The notes: generated by a model not told the origin, from the sequence alone. A stretch of 64,000 bases of DNA from Bradysia coprophila (GCF_014529535.1 NC_050735.1:2666001-2730000), one strand, 5' to 3'; positions 1 to 24,543 are shown, numbered from the stretch's first letter. Made by a program: numbers and translations.

Positions 1-226
1 AGAGTGTTTAATAATAGGGGTTGTAACTTGTACAGTAGTAATATATCAATAACAATTCTCAACATTTTATGATTGTAAATGATTTTTATCTTCATCAATG
101 TGGCTTTTTTTAAGTAGTCAATTTTTTTATTTTGATGACCATTACAAAATCGTTTGAGTCATAATTTTGTCTGTATTTGCCAAATAGAGAATGCATGGTT
201 ACACTGAACCTATGTTATTGTTACAG

Positions 227-12477
<12,251 letters not shown>

Positions 12478-12563
12478 CCATCACCGTCGGGAAGTGGCTT
12501 TTAATTCAAATTTCTATCACGGAAAGTTGTAAGAAAAGTTGACTTTTTGATAAATTTATTGGG

Positions 12564-12772
12564 AATAAAATTGTAAATATGACGGACGTGGCTGACGCCT
12601 GAAAGTCTGTACCCTAGACTTATGTAATATTCCGTGTGTGTATTTAGAAGTTTATTTTTAATTGTAAATGTAAATAAAAAGGAGAAAAAATCTACCAAAA
12701 AAAACATAATTAAATCTTTGAAAATAGAGACAACAAAAGCTCAGTGTATTGTAGCAATATGAGTGTAATAAA
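12564..12772 (+). terminator. Candidate poly(A) signals of the Ets65A-like gene
   Basis: AATAAA hexamers lie at 12564-12569, about 12672 and 12767-12772, that is 87 to 290 bp after the stop codon. Which is used cannot be told from sequence. Confidence 0.5.
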
Positions 12773-13465
12773 TTGTACATAACATCTAATATTATGAACT
12801 GTACAAAACAAATTTAAACTTAAGGGACATTACCTAATATCGATGTAAATTATGTGTAATTGATTGGTGTAACTGTTTGAAACACTTTAGCATTTATAGG
12901 ACTCACATATCCAATTCTATTAAAGTCAACTAAAGATCGTCAGCGTTGATGTCAATTCAAACAAAGAATATGCTCCGGGGTAGTATGTACTCAAACTGCT
13001 AAAAATACCATAGTCTTCTAAAAGCTCTTAACTAGCGACGAAGGGGACATATAAATAAGTCTGATGCAGAGCTGAGTGGGCGAGCTCACTCATGTTTTTG
13101 CCTACAGTCCAATGGTCAAATACATAATTCTTCGCCCATGTCATTCGATGCACAGCATTATTTTCTCTGTCTTGACCACATTTCCTTTTAATTACGACTT
13201 TGTCCGCAAATTTTCAAAATTCCTATGCCTCTTCCCTTGGGTTGCGGGCAGCACATTATTTCCGTCGCAACAGCTGAATAATCTACAGTCTGAGGCCTCT
13301 TCAAAAAATGTTTTTTTTTTTATGGAATACTGTTGGTCCTTATCCAAAGCCGTGTAATAGGGGTGTTGATTGAGTCAGATTTGTAAAGTCATAAATTTCC
13401 CGAAACTAAAGTTCAATTTTTTGATGAATTAATTGAAGAAGTCGTAAATGGTTAGGTGTTTTTAG

Positions 13466-13536
13466 CAGAAAAATTATGACAAACGTTGCTTCCGCCTCAC
13501 AGGGTCAGTGGAGCGACATCTGTTATCACTTCTCTG
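13466..13536. mobile_element. Tiny hAT-like MITE, CAG...CTG ends, 8 bp TSD
   Basis: A 71 bp element with CAGAAAAATTATGAC at the left and ATCTGTTATCACTTCTCTG at the right, flanked by the perfect 8 bp direct repeat GTTTTTAG (13458-13465 and 13537-13544). It shares GTTGCTTCCGCC and CATCTGTTATC with the hairpin at 27821-27898. Confidence 0.8.
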
Positions 13537-13886
13537 GTTTTTAGACGTTTTGTGAAGGTGATGGTGGTACATACTATGGACCATTTCTCATGTTTTGTTA
13601 CTACCGGTGGTGTTAAAATAACCTTTTAGAAAAGGCTAGTCATCTGTTGTCGACAATTTCGACCAAAATAAGCAGAGCTCACAGTTTGTTAAAACTGAGG
13701 AAGTAATAGATTTTGTATCAAATACTAGAAAATAGTGCCGATTCTCTGTTATTCACAGCGGCTTCAATGAACAGATAGGCTTGAACACTATCATTTACAG
13801 AAGGTCAGGAAAGTAATTATAATATTGATCACCACATCAAACTATTACAACTAATCATAAAATACTAACAAACAGAACCTACTTTC

Positions 13887-14008
13887 GCCTAAATATTTTC
13901 TAGAATTTTCTGAAATTTTCGTGAAAAACTTTTACAAAAATTCATGAAAATTCGATAAAAACATGAAAATTTGTGAAAATTCAAGAAAATATTTTCGCGA
14001 ATATAGGC
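13887..14008. repeat. Imperfect AT-rich inverted repeat
   Basis: GCCTAAATATTTTC at the left end and GAATATAGGC at the right end are roughly inverse. Between them lie repeated GAAAATT-type words. Possibly a decayed MITE. Confidence 0.35.
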
Positions 14009-15674
14009 ACTGCTAACAAAGGATGGTGAAGTAGGTGATACATAAAACTAATTCCATTCCAAGACAAGAAAGAAAAAAATTTTAAATTGAGGCTGTAGAC
14101 TACGATCAACGTGACGCATAGTTCCCCATTCCACAATAACGTCTAAGAAAATGCTGACGAACATTTAAAAAATAAATAAATTCAAATTCGTACTCTAATA
14201 CTCTAATCTCTGCAGAGGTTTTCCTTGTCTACGCATTCAAATAAGTAGTAGAACATACTCATAATTAAATATATTGACGATTGAATAGTAAACGCAATTT
14301 CTCTTAAATTAACGAATTGGACATTCCTTCAACTATAAAAAAAAATTAAAATAGACTGTGATAGAATTTAAATAATTGTAAACGGATAAACTATTGAGTG
14401 TAAATAAGATGATAAATGTGACAGAAAATTTATTAATTAAAAGAAAGAAAAAAAATCGATTCGATTACTCCTTTTCCTAGTGTAACGAATTGAACGTATA
14501 TTTCGGTCAGACGAACCATTAATTTAAAAACTAACGTGTGGTTTATGATCATTGGGTAATGGCAATGATCACCTAAAATTTAGAAGTAAAACAATTTACC
14601 AATCCTTTTTTTGTAAATTCCAATTAGATTGTAATCAGATAAAAATGATATTTATAAAAACAAAAATATTTAAGTGTTCACTTTAGCGCAATAAATAAGA
14701 GTATAAATATTGGGAAAATAACAACAAAAAAATAACAGAAAATGTAAATGTTGAAACTAAATGTTTATTACAAATTAAATTAAAGAAAAACTTAAATTTC
14801 GTGCATTTGTGTTTGAAATCATTCAAATTTTTCGTAGCAAAATTTTTGAGGACTTCTTGCGAGTCAGGCGGTGTCGTAATTTTTGCCAAAGAAATCAGAT
14901 AGAACTCATTTCGAATAATAGTACAATCTGTAAGTATTGTGCTTTACGTGATTAAGCAATGTAAATACATATTTCATATGAGCGAAGCTCCATTTTCATT
15001 GCCATAACGCGTAAATCGTTATACGTAGCTTTTATAGATCGCGAACATTTTCAAACATCTCACAACATACAATTTGTGCATTTTGCTGAAATTTAAAAAT
15101 TAAAACAACTTTGATAGTCAGAGAGGCTGCATATTACGATTCATTTGATGACTGTCAAAAATCGTAATGCTGCTCTCTCAATTTTTGTTCAATATTCTCC
15201 TTCTATCAGTCTTTATCTTAGACCAATTATAGCTAGACTGGTATTTCGTTCGATTAAATGTTTTTCCACTATCGTATAAGACGCTCATTTTGTACGATTT
15301 TTCACCAGTTCAGTTCAATTTGCCCACTTAATTAACAGGGCGAACATATCCTATCAAACATTTCGTATTTCATGGTGGGACCACATATTTTACGTAATTT
15401 TGTTCAAAATTTTCTCTTTAGGTAGAATTACTATGTAAATTGTTATTTTCCCAATGACATATAAATGGGATAAAAATTTTGTTCAAGCGGTGAAGCAAAA
15501 GCAAATACGAAATCTTTAGTTGTGTGTGTGTGAGGACCTTAAATTTATGGTACTTACGTATTTTCCTACTTATTAGGCAATTTGCCTTTTTATTCTTTCT
15601 TTGAAATTGGATTAAAGGATTTCTTTCTTGTTCAATTAAATGTTTATCGAATTGAAATTTATATTTCAAAATGT

Positions 15675-15906
15675 ACAGTCAAAGGCAGTCAATTTTCAGC
15701 ATAAATTTGCTTCAGCTGTTTTTCAGCTGATCCATACATACAATCAAAACTGGTTTTCCTTGTTCATACGGTTGAAGCTGCTACACGCACGCGCATGATA
15801 GTGGTAAAACCGTATAAAGACGTATAAACGGTTGTGATTGTTTGTATGGATCAGCTGAAAAACAGCTGAAGCTAATTTATGCTGAAAATTGACTGCCTTT
15901 GACTGT
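15675..15906. mobile_element. MITE with about 70 bp terminal inverted repeats
   Basis: The left end ACAGTCAAAGGCAGTCAATT and right end AATTGACTGCCTTTGACTGT are exact inverses. Arms continue for about 70 bp (TTCAGCTGTTTTTCAGCTGA on one side, its inverse on the other). The centre contains ACACGCACGCGCATGATAGT. Distant relatives with AGCTG and TTTGTATG words lie at 48599-48813 and about 60170-60350. Confidence 0.85.
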
Positions 15907-16100
15907 AAACAATCTCTCCTTCTCCCCAATATTGAACTAATTTTGTGATTTTCTTCTTTTCGATCGAATGATTTTTTTTATTGACGCTCGGAGAATTCAA
16001 TCAGTTGGTTCACGTGATTTCTAAAAGTCTGCAACAGTTTCACCATCTTGTAAAAATTAATTGGAATGTGTAAGTGTGTGTCTCAAATGTATATTATACT

Positions 16101-16296
16101 CAGGGCCGGACTGGCTACCGAAAGGCGCTCTTATGAAATTCAGGAAAAAGCGCTTGAAATGTAGCAGAAAAGCGCTTCAAGTGAAGAAAAGGCGCCAAAA
16201 AGCACATCCAAAAGGCGCCAATATAGCAAATTGAATGAATTCAGAAAAGCGCACTTGTGATTTGCCAAGTCGCCATATATGGCCAGTCCGGGCCTG
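16101..16296. mobile_element. hAT-type MITE, 196 bp, perfect 8 bp TSD
   Basis: Terminal repeats CAGGGCCGGACTGGC and GGCCAGTCCGGGCCTG are inverse apart from small differences. The element is flanked by the perfect 8 bp direct repeat ATTATACT (16093-16100 and 16297-16304). CAGGG ends with 8 bp duplications are typical of hAT transposons. The inside repeats AAGGCGC and AAAGCGC motifs and has no ORF, so it needs a transposase from elsewhere. Confidence 0.92.
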
Positions 16297-17016
16297 ATTA
16301 TACTGAGTTTACTTTTGCTTCATGATTTCGTCTACGTAATTCCTGTCTATCCCACTATTATGTTATTGCATTTTCCCACCTTATCTGAAACTTAATCGGA
16401 TGCCTTTCTCTTTTCATTTCGTCAATTATGGTTCTCGCTACATTCTGATCAGAACATTCTCGAAATGAAATTTCCAATGTTTTTCCTAGGTTAACAAATA
16501 AAAAACTGAATTGACAGTTCAGGGGACTAAAAGTTTTCTCATATATGTCATTTTTGCCGAGAGGTAGGTTTGTAGCCAAGGGTGAGTTCTACAATAACTC
16601 GTGGCAAAAACACGATCTCCAAACAATTACGTATTGTACGTCTGAAGCCCTACGAAAATGAAAATTATCACAAGTGTCAATTTCATTTTCGCAGGGTGCC
16701 GCAAGTAAAATCTTTATGATGAGTGAAAGGAGTAACTTAATTTAAATTAGTTATTGTCTATATTCACCGCGTCACTCATTTAAAAAACACCGTACCACTA
16801 GCAAATGATTTACCGAGTAGGTCACTCTGTAAAAACGAATTTTATTTTTGTAAAAAGTTTTCTCTTTATTTTGTATTTTAATAAATTCTTACACGTCTAA
16901 GAAAACAAATTTGTCACTTTCTCATCACTAAAATAGATCGACGATAAACACTCCAATTACTTTAACAACCGAATTCATTAATATTATTGATGTGAAACAA
17001 GAACATTTTTTTTCTG

Positions 17017-18691
17017 TTAATCTTTCGGCAGAGCACTATCACTCTTCCCTCGACTATAGGTCCGGGTGCCACCCAGCATTCGATCTAACAAACTTTGTTT
17101 CGATTTCCGTCGAGCTAGCAACACTTCTTTGCACAAATCGTGAAATGCTTCAGACACTTGTGTCACATGCTCAGCAGCTGATATTTCACAAAATTTACAC
17201 TCAAAATCTTTAGCCAAGATTTCACCCTCTTCGGTGCTAACTTGCCTCAAATGAACCATATCGACTTTGTTGCCAACCAATGATAATGGAATGTCCGGTT
17301 GTAGATTCACCTTAGCCTTGCGAATGTAGTTGAATGAATTACGATCGGTTATCGCATAAACCAGCAGTATTCCATCTGCCCATTGTATATGTTCGGCCGT
17401 TACTGATGATATATCATCATCGTCATCATTCTGAGGAATTAAAAAAAAATATTAAATTTCCTACAAGATTTCGAAGATTTATTTTAATTGGGAAGCTGTC
17501 TGTTTGATCTACCTTAGGACATGTGTCTAAAATTTCAAACAGAATTGGTTCTCCATCTACCATTGCCTCATGTTTGTAACGGTTTTCTGAAAGTGGACAC
17601 TGAATTGATGATCCGGCTTGTATACATCATGGCTTTATGTTACCTGTTTGATGGTCGTACTCTCCGATATAACGCTTTGTAAGGAATCTGACTGTCAACG
17701 CTGAAAGAAGATATCTTCGTCAATTTTACAAATTTACAAATAACAGAGGTGAGTGGTAGTATACGTCGTAGAAACTGTGCCAAGAATATAAAGAATCGTT
17801 AAAAGTTAAGACCAGACTTTTGCTACTTATCCATTAAAAAGTTAATTAATTTATAGAAGAAAACATCGGACTTTATTACGTTATCTCGTACACACAACTG
17901 GAAGAATTGTTGGAAGTCGTTCTCAGTAGTTATATCATATTACTTCGTAAATTGTTTCTCTTTCAAGTGGAGCACAATAAATTTTATTTTTTTAATTTAT
18001 CTTTCGTGAAAAATGGTCAAGGATTGTTTATGCATCTGTGGATATATCTAACGATGCTGTAACTTAAAAATAACAGGAAATTAGGTCAATTTCAAGTAAA
18101 CTAAATTAAAAGTCGTTAAAAACCAACAGAATAATTGCAGAGTCTTTTGAGGGAAATAATTTGTTTTTGGAGCACTTAAACCGCTTGAATACTATTCGTT
18201 GTTTTATAATCTATGTTCCTTGGTAAAGAATAGCGAATAGCCTGTCACATACGGCTATTGATAACGACGACAAAAATAATGAGTAGCTAGAGCTACGGTA
18301 ATATAGTCCTTTATAATAATAAAATGCATGTTAAAAAAAATGAAGTACAAGATTTGAAATCAACCAATTCAAAATACTTTGATCGATTGAAGTAATAATA
18401 CTACTGGTCATAAGCTTGCCGTCTGTAACAGGCTAGCTATGTTCCAAGGATAACACTATCGACTATCTAATGTTCCATGAAGTGACGCTTCCTACAATAC
18501 TATCGATAGTTGTACCAATAACAACTTAAAAAATTCCGAATAAAATCGTTACGGTTCTTGGCGGTCACAGTTAATTTATCATCAATAACCATACCACTTT
18601 TGCCAACGGTTGCTGCACCGAACACAGCTATTTTAACTTCAGACAGTGAGGATTTCTTTCTTCGAATTCCTCTAGTTGCCATTATTATCAT
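17017..18691 (-). CDS. RERG-like Ras-family small GTPase
   Basis: Likely a GTP-binding switch protein of the RERG/RASL branch. Coding exons on the minus strand are 18691-18595, 17700-17644, 17586-17513 and 17430-17017, giving 213 residues. The P-loop GAATVGKS is at 25-32, the effector-like region is ALTVRFLTKRYIGEYD, GNKVD (G4) is at 129-133 and ISAAE (G5) at 159-163. In RERG the third motif reads DTAGQ; here it is DTCPK followed by NDDDDD (72-82), so the catalytic glutamine is absent and an acidic run replaces it. The C-terminus (SLLDRMLGGTRTYSRGKSDS then ALPKD) has no CAAX box, so no prenyl anchor is predicted, as in RERG. A second Met at residue 4 is an alternative start. The family is confident; the fly ortholog name is not. 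Confidence 0.9.
17701..18594 (-). other. First intron of RERG-like gene
   Basis: Holds the repeat copy at 18241-18433. The remainder is plain AT-rich sequence. Confidence 0.7.
18241..18433. repeat. Dispersed repeat, inverted partner at 57619-57826
   Basis: The inverse of words at 57619-57826: CTGTCACATACGGCTAT, AAATGCATGTTAAAAAAA, GAAGTACAAGATTTGAAA and GCTTGCCGTCTGTAACAG. Similarity runs for about 190 bp with many mismatches and some gaps, so both are old copies. No ORF. Confidence 0.75.
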
Positions 18692-21306
18692 TTACATTTT
18701 CCCTTTTTCCTTTTTTTAACACTAAAATCTTTTCACAATTTAGCTAAATTTTGTTCATTGCAAATATTTTCCGCAATCCGTGTGATTGTCCACCTTTCGA
18801 ATCACTTTCTTCTCTTGTCACAATCGCCCGTTCACTAACCGTTTTAAAATTCAGACTCGTCTTGCGTGCACGAATTTGCTAATCGTTATAATTTCGTTAA
18901 GTGATTCAAGTGCACTGTGCCACACAGATTCTCTACTAGCGAACATGCTGTTTACACAATATTTTGTATTTTACATACATACCTACACTACTTTTAATAA
19001 TTTCTACGCTGATGGGTGGTGGTAAAAGGATCGTTGACCATTCGGTTACATATGGGTTTCGTTTCTTGTCTGGGCATGGGTCCCAGTAAGATAACTCGCA
19101 ACGGTTTCGCAAAAAGGTGATAGTAGCACTTATTTCGAGAATTGTCTAGGGGCTCAGTGGGGACTGTTTCAAAAAATACTTGAGAAAAGAACGACAAAAA
19201 TTTAATAAAAACGTTAGGTGGTAGTACTGTATGCGACAGCATTTTATCTGCTGATGCATGGAACGTTCAATTTTCCACCCTATAGCAGACCAACGTCATT
19301 CACATCTGTAACATTGGATTCTATCGTTTCTTTCGTCGAAATTAATTTTCCAAATAATTGATGTGGCCACCGATACTTTCACATTTTCCATGTAAAATTT
19401 GTTCCGAACTCTTGTCTGGTTGAATTGTTGAAAGCTATTTTTATCTCAATTTATATTTGGGTTTTAATTTTATTTATGAGAAAAAATTTCAAGACTTTTT
19501 GTAAAATTGAGGCCGGTTAGTCGGAGATATAAACTCTCGTACTTTCAAAATAATACAATAAACGCGTATAACAAATTTTATTAATAAACATACCAAGACA
19601 TGCGTACCATTCACACACAGCATTTTCTTTATGGTCCTTGATGCTCTCTCTGGCTCGGCTGTACACATTTGTTAAGTTTTAGAAGGCACACACCATTCGA
19701 ACAACCGAAATTTGTATTGAACATCGTTCAATGTGTTTGTAAGATTTAGATAAAATTGAAATATTTTTTGATTATTAAGATGTTTATTTTGAGGCAAATT
19801 GGTCTTTTGGATATAGTTAATTATTACCTTGTTCCACATTACAGTCTTGCATAACTCTGTGTAAATAAATATTGCTAATTGGACTAATATTTTTAGACTG
19901 GCACGAGTACGGGATATACGATAGATTAATGTTGTTAATTTAATGCCTTTTTTTGTCACCGCATTTTGATGCTGTATGAATGATAGGATCATAATTCATT
20001 GGTAATTAGTAACATCTACAGGACATGCATCCTATCTGCACTCGATGAAGTTCGTTGGGCGAAATATATATTTTTTTAAATCAAACCCCTCAAATCGTTT
20101 AAAGTTCTCCTCTGAGTCCGAATCAGTAAAGATACAAAGGTTAGGGGAACACCCTTACCCGTTTCGAAACTACAAAGATGATCACAGACTCTAAATGTTG
20201 TGCGTCATTTACGCGGTGTAGATGCGTGTGTTTATTCGAATAAATCAAGTCGCTAAGTGTACAGCCATAAACATAACTTCAATGTAGACATTAAACATAT
20301 CGTTGAAAGTTTTCAAGCAACACTAAAATTGAATTATTTTGCAAACATCATAAAATTCTACAAAAATACTGCACGAAAAACCGAAACGGCATTAGATGTT
20401 CAAATTTATAATACTAAAAAATTAGACAGAGAGACATTATTACACTAAATAAAAAAAATTATTTAGCAGTCAGTGCCTCACCACATTCAACAACCTTATT
20501 TGAGACTCAAAAATATTCAGAAAACTGAGCTGCTTTGAAAACCTTTATCAATTTTTCATGTTCAATGACATAGGAGAAAAAGAAAAGTGACACGTAGAGG
20601 AAAGCGAAGGAGTGCGTAAATATGCCTATTCACATATTAGGAAATAGCTATTTTGCTAACTAATAGACTGTTATGATCAGCGCGAGAAAACCGAAGACTA
20701 GTTATTTTAACTTGCCTTGGGGTATTTGTCAAAGTATTTGCTTCTCTTTCAACGTGGTACGTTGAGAGCGAGAGGACAGAAAACCAGTTTATTTTAACTT
20801 GCCTTGAGATCCTCATTTTTTTCCAAACGTCAATTTACACACTAGTGCGTAAATATATTTGAAAATCCGTTTACGCACTACTTTAATCGCATATATTGTA
20901 CGGACGTAATTGTAAATTGTACAGTGGAAGAAAATGAATAAGTCACATTTTCAACGGTTTCAATGTTGATGTTATTCAACCCACATGCGATTTACTTATT
21001 CCCTACTGTGGGTTTATTTCTTTGCCATTCGAATAAATATTATTGTTCTTGGATGATAGTGGCAATAAGAAAATGACTTAGTTACTTACTTATTCCCTTG
21101 ACTGTTAAAAATTCAATTTGGGCTTATGCATTTGCAGCCATAAAATTCACAATAATAGCCACAGTGCACCAGTTTTCTGTTTTACAAGAGAGCTAAAAAT
21201 GCCAAATATTTGGATGTTTGCCCAGTTCACGTGGTATTTTCTCCTAGCTTAGGCCAAAAAAATTTCCAAACCATTACGTATCAGAATTATGTAAAATTCT
21301 TAGAAC

Positions 21307-21487
21307 AATAGATCAGTGTCAAATAACTGTTCTTCTCTCAAAATAGTGTCAAATGAGTTGTCTTGTCAATTTCACAAAGCTAACCTCAAACAATGACAGC
21401 TCCATATAAATTTTTGTAACATTTTGGTTAGCTTTGTGAAAATGACAGCTTATTTGACATCTCAAACGACATTGACAATGATCTATT
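21307..21487. mobile_element. MITE-like element, AATAGATCA ends
   Basis: The ends AATAGATCAGTGTCAAAT and ATTGACAATGATCTATT are roughly inverse. A second inner pair, TTCACAAAGCTAAC and GTTAGCTTTGTGAA, is a perfect inverse. About 181 bp with no coding capacity. Confidence 0.7.
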
Positions 21488-22885
21488 CCACTTTATACCA
21501 GGTGACTAGCGTCACCTTCTTCATTTCAGAATGGAATCAATTCAAACATTATTCATTCATGGAATTATGGCTGTTTTCGGGATTTCGACCTGACATTATA
21601 CAGTGTATACGCTGGCGCTCGTACACTGATAGTAAGAAAACACGAAAAATATATACACAGAGAAAGAGAGCAAAATGTTATCATACGAACGCATGTGCAG
21701 TTGAGAATCATCACTCTCATTTTTCCAGTATTCCTATTTGCATCGATACGAAGTCACTTTTTAACTTGCCATTGCAAAGTTGCAAAAAACCAAGTGATAA
21801 AAATTGTGCTATTCCCGTTGTTTTGAATCGCCTTTGAGTTAATGGCTTGATTACAAGTGAATATCAAACCGTAATATTTTGTTTAAATTCAATCAATAAA
21901 CAATGTAGGGTAAGCATATCAAATGAGCAAGAATATTGTGTGTTTTGTATGAATGGAAGTGTTGTGCTCGGTTGTGTTGATTAATCAAGTAAATTTTAAT
22001 TATTACCACATTAGAATTACGTCAGCCTATCAATGGAACTGTATCATTAACATACGGTGAACACATAATGTCGTTCCTAAAATTAAATTCAATAAAATAA
22101 AGTAGCTAATTGTGTCAAAGGGAATATGTGTGTCATGCAAAAGATAAAATGAAATCAATACACGAAAACATTATACATAGCTATTATCATGGTTTTTATA
22201 TGAACAGAGAGGTATATTTCGAATGTCAAAACATATTGATATAGTCTGAGCTGCCGTGTTCGACTAGACACATTTTTGTGTGTGAAAAAAAATTGGGTCA
22301 CGAAAGGTGAACTTGTTGATGAAGCTAAATTATGTTGATAAAGCTAAAAAATGACTCTTCTATCGAGATCTCCTCTGATTCAAGTTGTCTATCAATCACT
22401 GGTTGCCATCATCCAAACGATGAAATGACTCATTTGTGATTCTCAATTTAAAGACAGTTAAAACTCCTCTGTAAAGTGTAGAAGTCTCTGCGTCCACAAC
22501 TTGTGGATAAAATTTGCATCACTTTAATGCGGACGTGCTCGAATGTAGAAAATGATTACCCATTACGGATGTATAACAGTTTCGATTTGAAATTGAGTCA
22601 CCAGTCGTTCAAAATATTGATTTGCACTCACAGTTTCAAGGCTGTTACGCTAATGAAAATTAACAATATTGATCTTGATGCAATCAGAGAAAAGTGGAAA
22701 CCGACACAATAGCGGTTATGTTGTTATTGACTAACGAAAAGCTAAACTTTTCTGTTCAGCATTTTTGTTTTGATTAACTTTATCTACCAATAAACCCCCA
22801 TTAATAGATGTTGTATCGGTTTTCGTATCGTTACACATAATGAAACGGTATCGGCATCGGGGAATCTAGCACACGGTGCCAAAAG

Positions 22886-23038
22886 AACGCACTTTTAAAC
22901 TACGTAAAAGGTGAACTCGCACACGCGAGTTTATTGCTGCAAATGCTTTTTAGCCATATCATCGACTTAATTTTTACAAAATTTTGATATCGAAAAATCG
23001 TGTGCGAGCTCACCTTTGACGTAGTTGAAAAATGCGTT
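22886..23038. mobile_element. MITE-like element, AACGCA ends
   Basis: The left arm AACGCACTTTTAAACTACGT then AAAAGGTGAACTCGCACACG is matched by the inverse right arm CGTGTGCGAGCTCACCTTTG then ACGTAGTTGAAAAATGCGTT. Arms are about 40 bp in a 153 bp element. Confidence 0.8.
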
Positions 23039-23157
23039 GTTTTAGCGAAATTACCCCACGCCCTTATAACCACAATTGAAGTAAAGATTGAGAGTTATTT
23101 CACTAAATTGATACCTTCGGTCAAATCAGCTCTCTAGCAAGCGCATACACCTTATAT

Positions 23158-23318
23158 CAACGCACTTCAAGCAAAAGTGCTATTAATGACAGCTGTCAAA
23201 TAGAGTACTTTTTGTATGAAATTTTATCCCCACTCTTTTTACAGTGTAAAATTTTGTATGAAGCACTGTCAAGTTTCAGTACCCTATTTTGAGTACCACT
23301 TTTGCTTGAAGTGCGTTG
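23158..23318. mobile_element. hAT-like MITE, CAACGCACTTC family, copy 1
   Basis: The ends CAACGCACTTCAAGCAAAAG and CTTTTGCTTGAAGTGCGTTG are perfect inverses. Flanks CCTTATAT and GCTTATAT agree at 7 of 8 positions, allowing one base of end ambiguity. A second copy lies at 24051-24167. Confidence 0.85.
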
Positions 23319-23435
23319 CTTATATACAAAACTATAAGGCGCTTGCACATAACGTTAGAAGCGTATGAACAAAGGTTAATGAAATGTGCAAGCAGACACT
23401 GTCTAGTCTTAACCCTCCTAATTTTATGTACAAGG

Positions 23436-23620
23436 CTTAGACGAATTATTACCGGTGCCCGTTTCTCTTCTATATACTCATTGAATATCGGTGTGTTTAT
23501 AGAAGAAACACACCGAGGAAACACACCGAGATTATAGAAGAGAAACAGGCAAGGTAGGTTTTAAAAAAAAATCAGGTAGGTTTAGTCCCAAACACACCGA
23601 AATTATATAATTCGTCTAAG
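23436..23620. mobile_element. Nested inverted-repeat element with perfect 8 bp TSD
   Basis: The ends CTTAGACGAATTAT and ATAATTCGTCTAAG are inverse. The flanks carry the perfect 8 bp duplication GTACAAGG (23428-23435 and 23621-23628). Inside, CGTTTCTCTTCTATA is mirrored by TATAGAAGAGAAACAGG, and AACACACCGA occurs three times. 185 bp, no ORF. Confidence 0.85.
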
Positions 23621-24050
23621 GTACAAGGTGTGTGAGGTTGCTTTGCTTTGGCTGATACTCATTGGCTACACATTAGCCACGGCTCTGTTTCGTTAGACGA
23701 AGCTACTAACTTTGAAAGAGATAAAGTGAACCACTGCAGACTTTCACCTTCACAGAGTACATCGATCTTGTGGTTCCCGGAACTGGTGTAGTAATCTGAA
23801 GGAATTGTTCTGAGGGTATTATGACCACCATAATGAGGATTTACAATGATGATAGTACTATCTTAAGATAGAAAGCGCCCATATAACTTAATAATAAAAA
23901 CCTGGAAATTTACTTGAAAGAGGAAGTAAGGCCAGTGTACAGCTGGAAACAGAGGAAACCTGGGTGACCTGGGTATATGCGTCTGTAAAAGAAGCCTTTG
24001 AATACCCAAATCTATCTATTGGGTAATCCACATTCAAAATTAGATCTTGA

Positions 24051-24167
24051 CAACGCACTTCAAGCAAAAGTGATCATAGTTGACAGCTGCCAAATAGAAT
24101 AGTTTTGTAGTAGTTATCAAGTTTCAGTACCCTCTATTGAGAGTAGCGCTCATGCTTGAAGTGTGTT
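24051..24167. mobile_element. hAT-like MITE, CAACGCACTTC family, copy 2
   Basis: 117 bp starting CAACGCACTTCAAGCAAAAG and ending CATGCTTGAAGTGTGTT. It is flanked by the perfect 8 bp duplication GATCTTGA (24043-24050 and 24168-24175). It shares GACAGCTG and AAGTTTCAGTACCCT with copy 1 at 23158-23318. Confidence 0.87.
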
Positions 24168-24543
24168 GATCTTGACCAATAAAGGGAAGCGATTAGTGTT
24201 TGTGGTTTCATTAAATTCATAGGAGATCAACAGATATTTGCAAATTTTTTACATGCGAAGAGTCACAGTAGTCTCAGTCACGTTGCTGTGCTCAGTAGAT
24301 TTACTTAATTTTATCTTATCTCTAAATCTCATAATTTAATCTCTTTTACCGATGAGCAGGAACCCTAAGTTTATGTTTAAAATCGTTTGAAACAAAACAA
24401 AAAATGACAAATATGACTGCCTTCAGTCACCGTATACAAAGCAGAAGACAAAACAAATTAAAAATGTTTTCCATTTCAGATAACAAAATGCGAACGATAC
24501 TCATCAGAAAGTACTCACACAACAATTCATTTCGTAAGAGATC

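Larger units (their letters stand above)
12773..17016. other. Intergenic region with small mobile elements
   Basis: AT-rich DNA between two genes. It holds inverted-repeat elements at 13466-13536, 13887-14008, 15675-15906 and 16101-16296. No coding exon was recognised. Confidence 0.65.
18692..24543. other. Intergenic region rich in inverted-repeat elements
   Basis: Separates the minus-strand GTPase gene from the plus-strand four-TM gene, so both promoters must lie here. MITE-like elements occupy 21307-21487, 22886-23038, 23158-23318, 23436-23620 and 24051-24167. ORFs at 19672-19992 and 21424-21837 have no recognisable domain and look like chance. Confidence 0.65.

Noticed and set aside
19672..19992. 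106-codon minus-strand ORF
   Set aside because: Composition follows the AT-rich background (Ile, Asn, Lys, Leu) and no domain or splice partner is visible.
21424..21837. 137-codon plus-strand ORF
   Set aside because: It starts inside a MITE-like element and shows no family resemblance.
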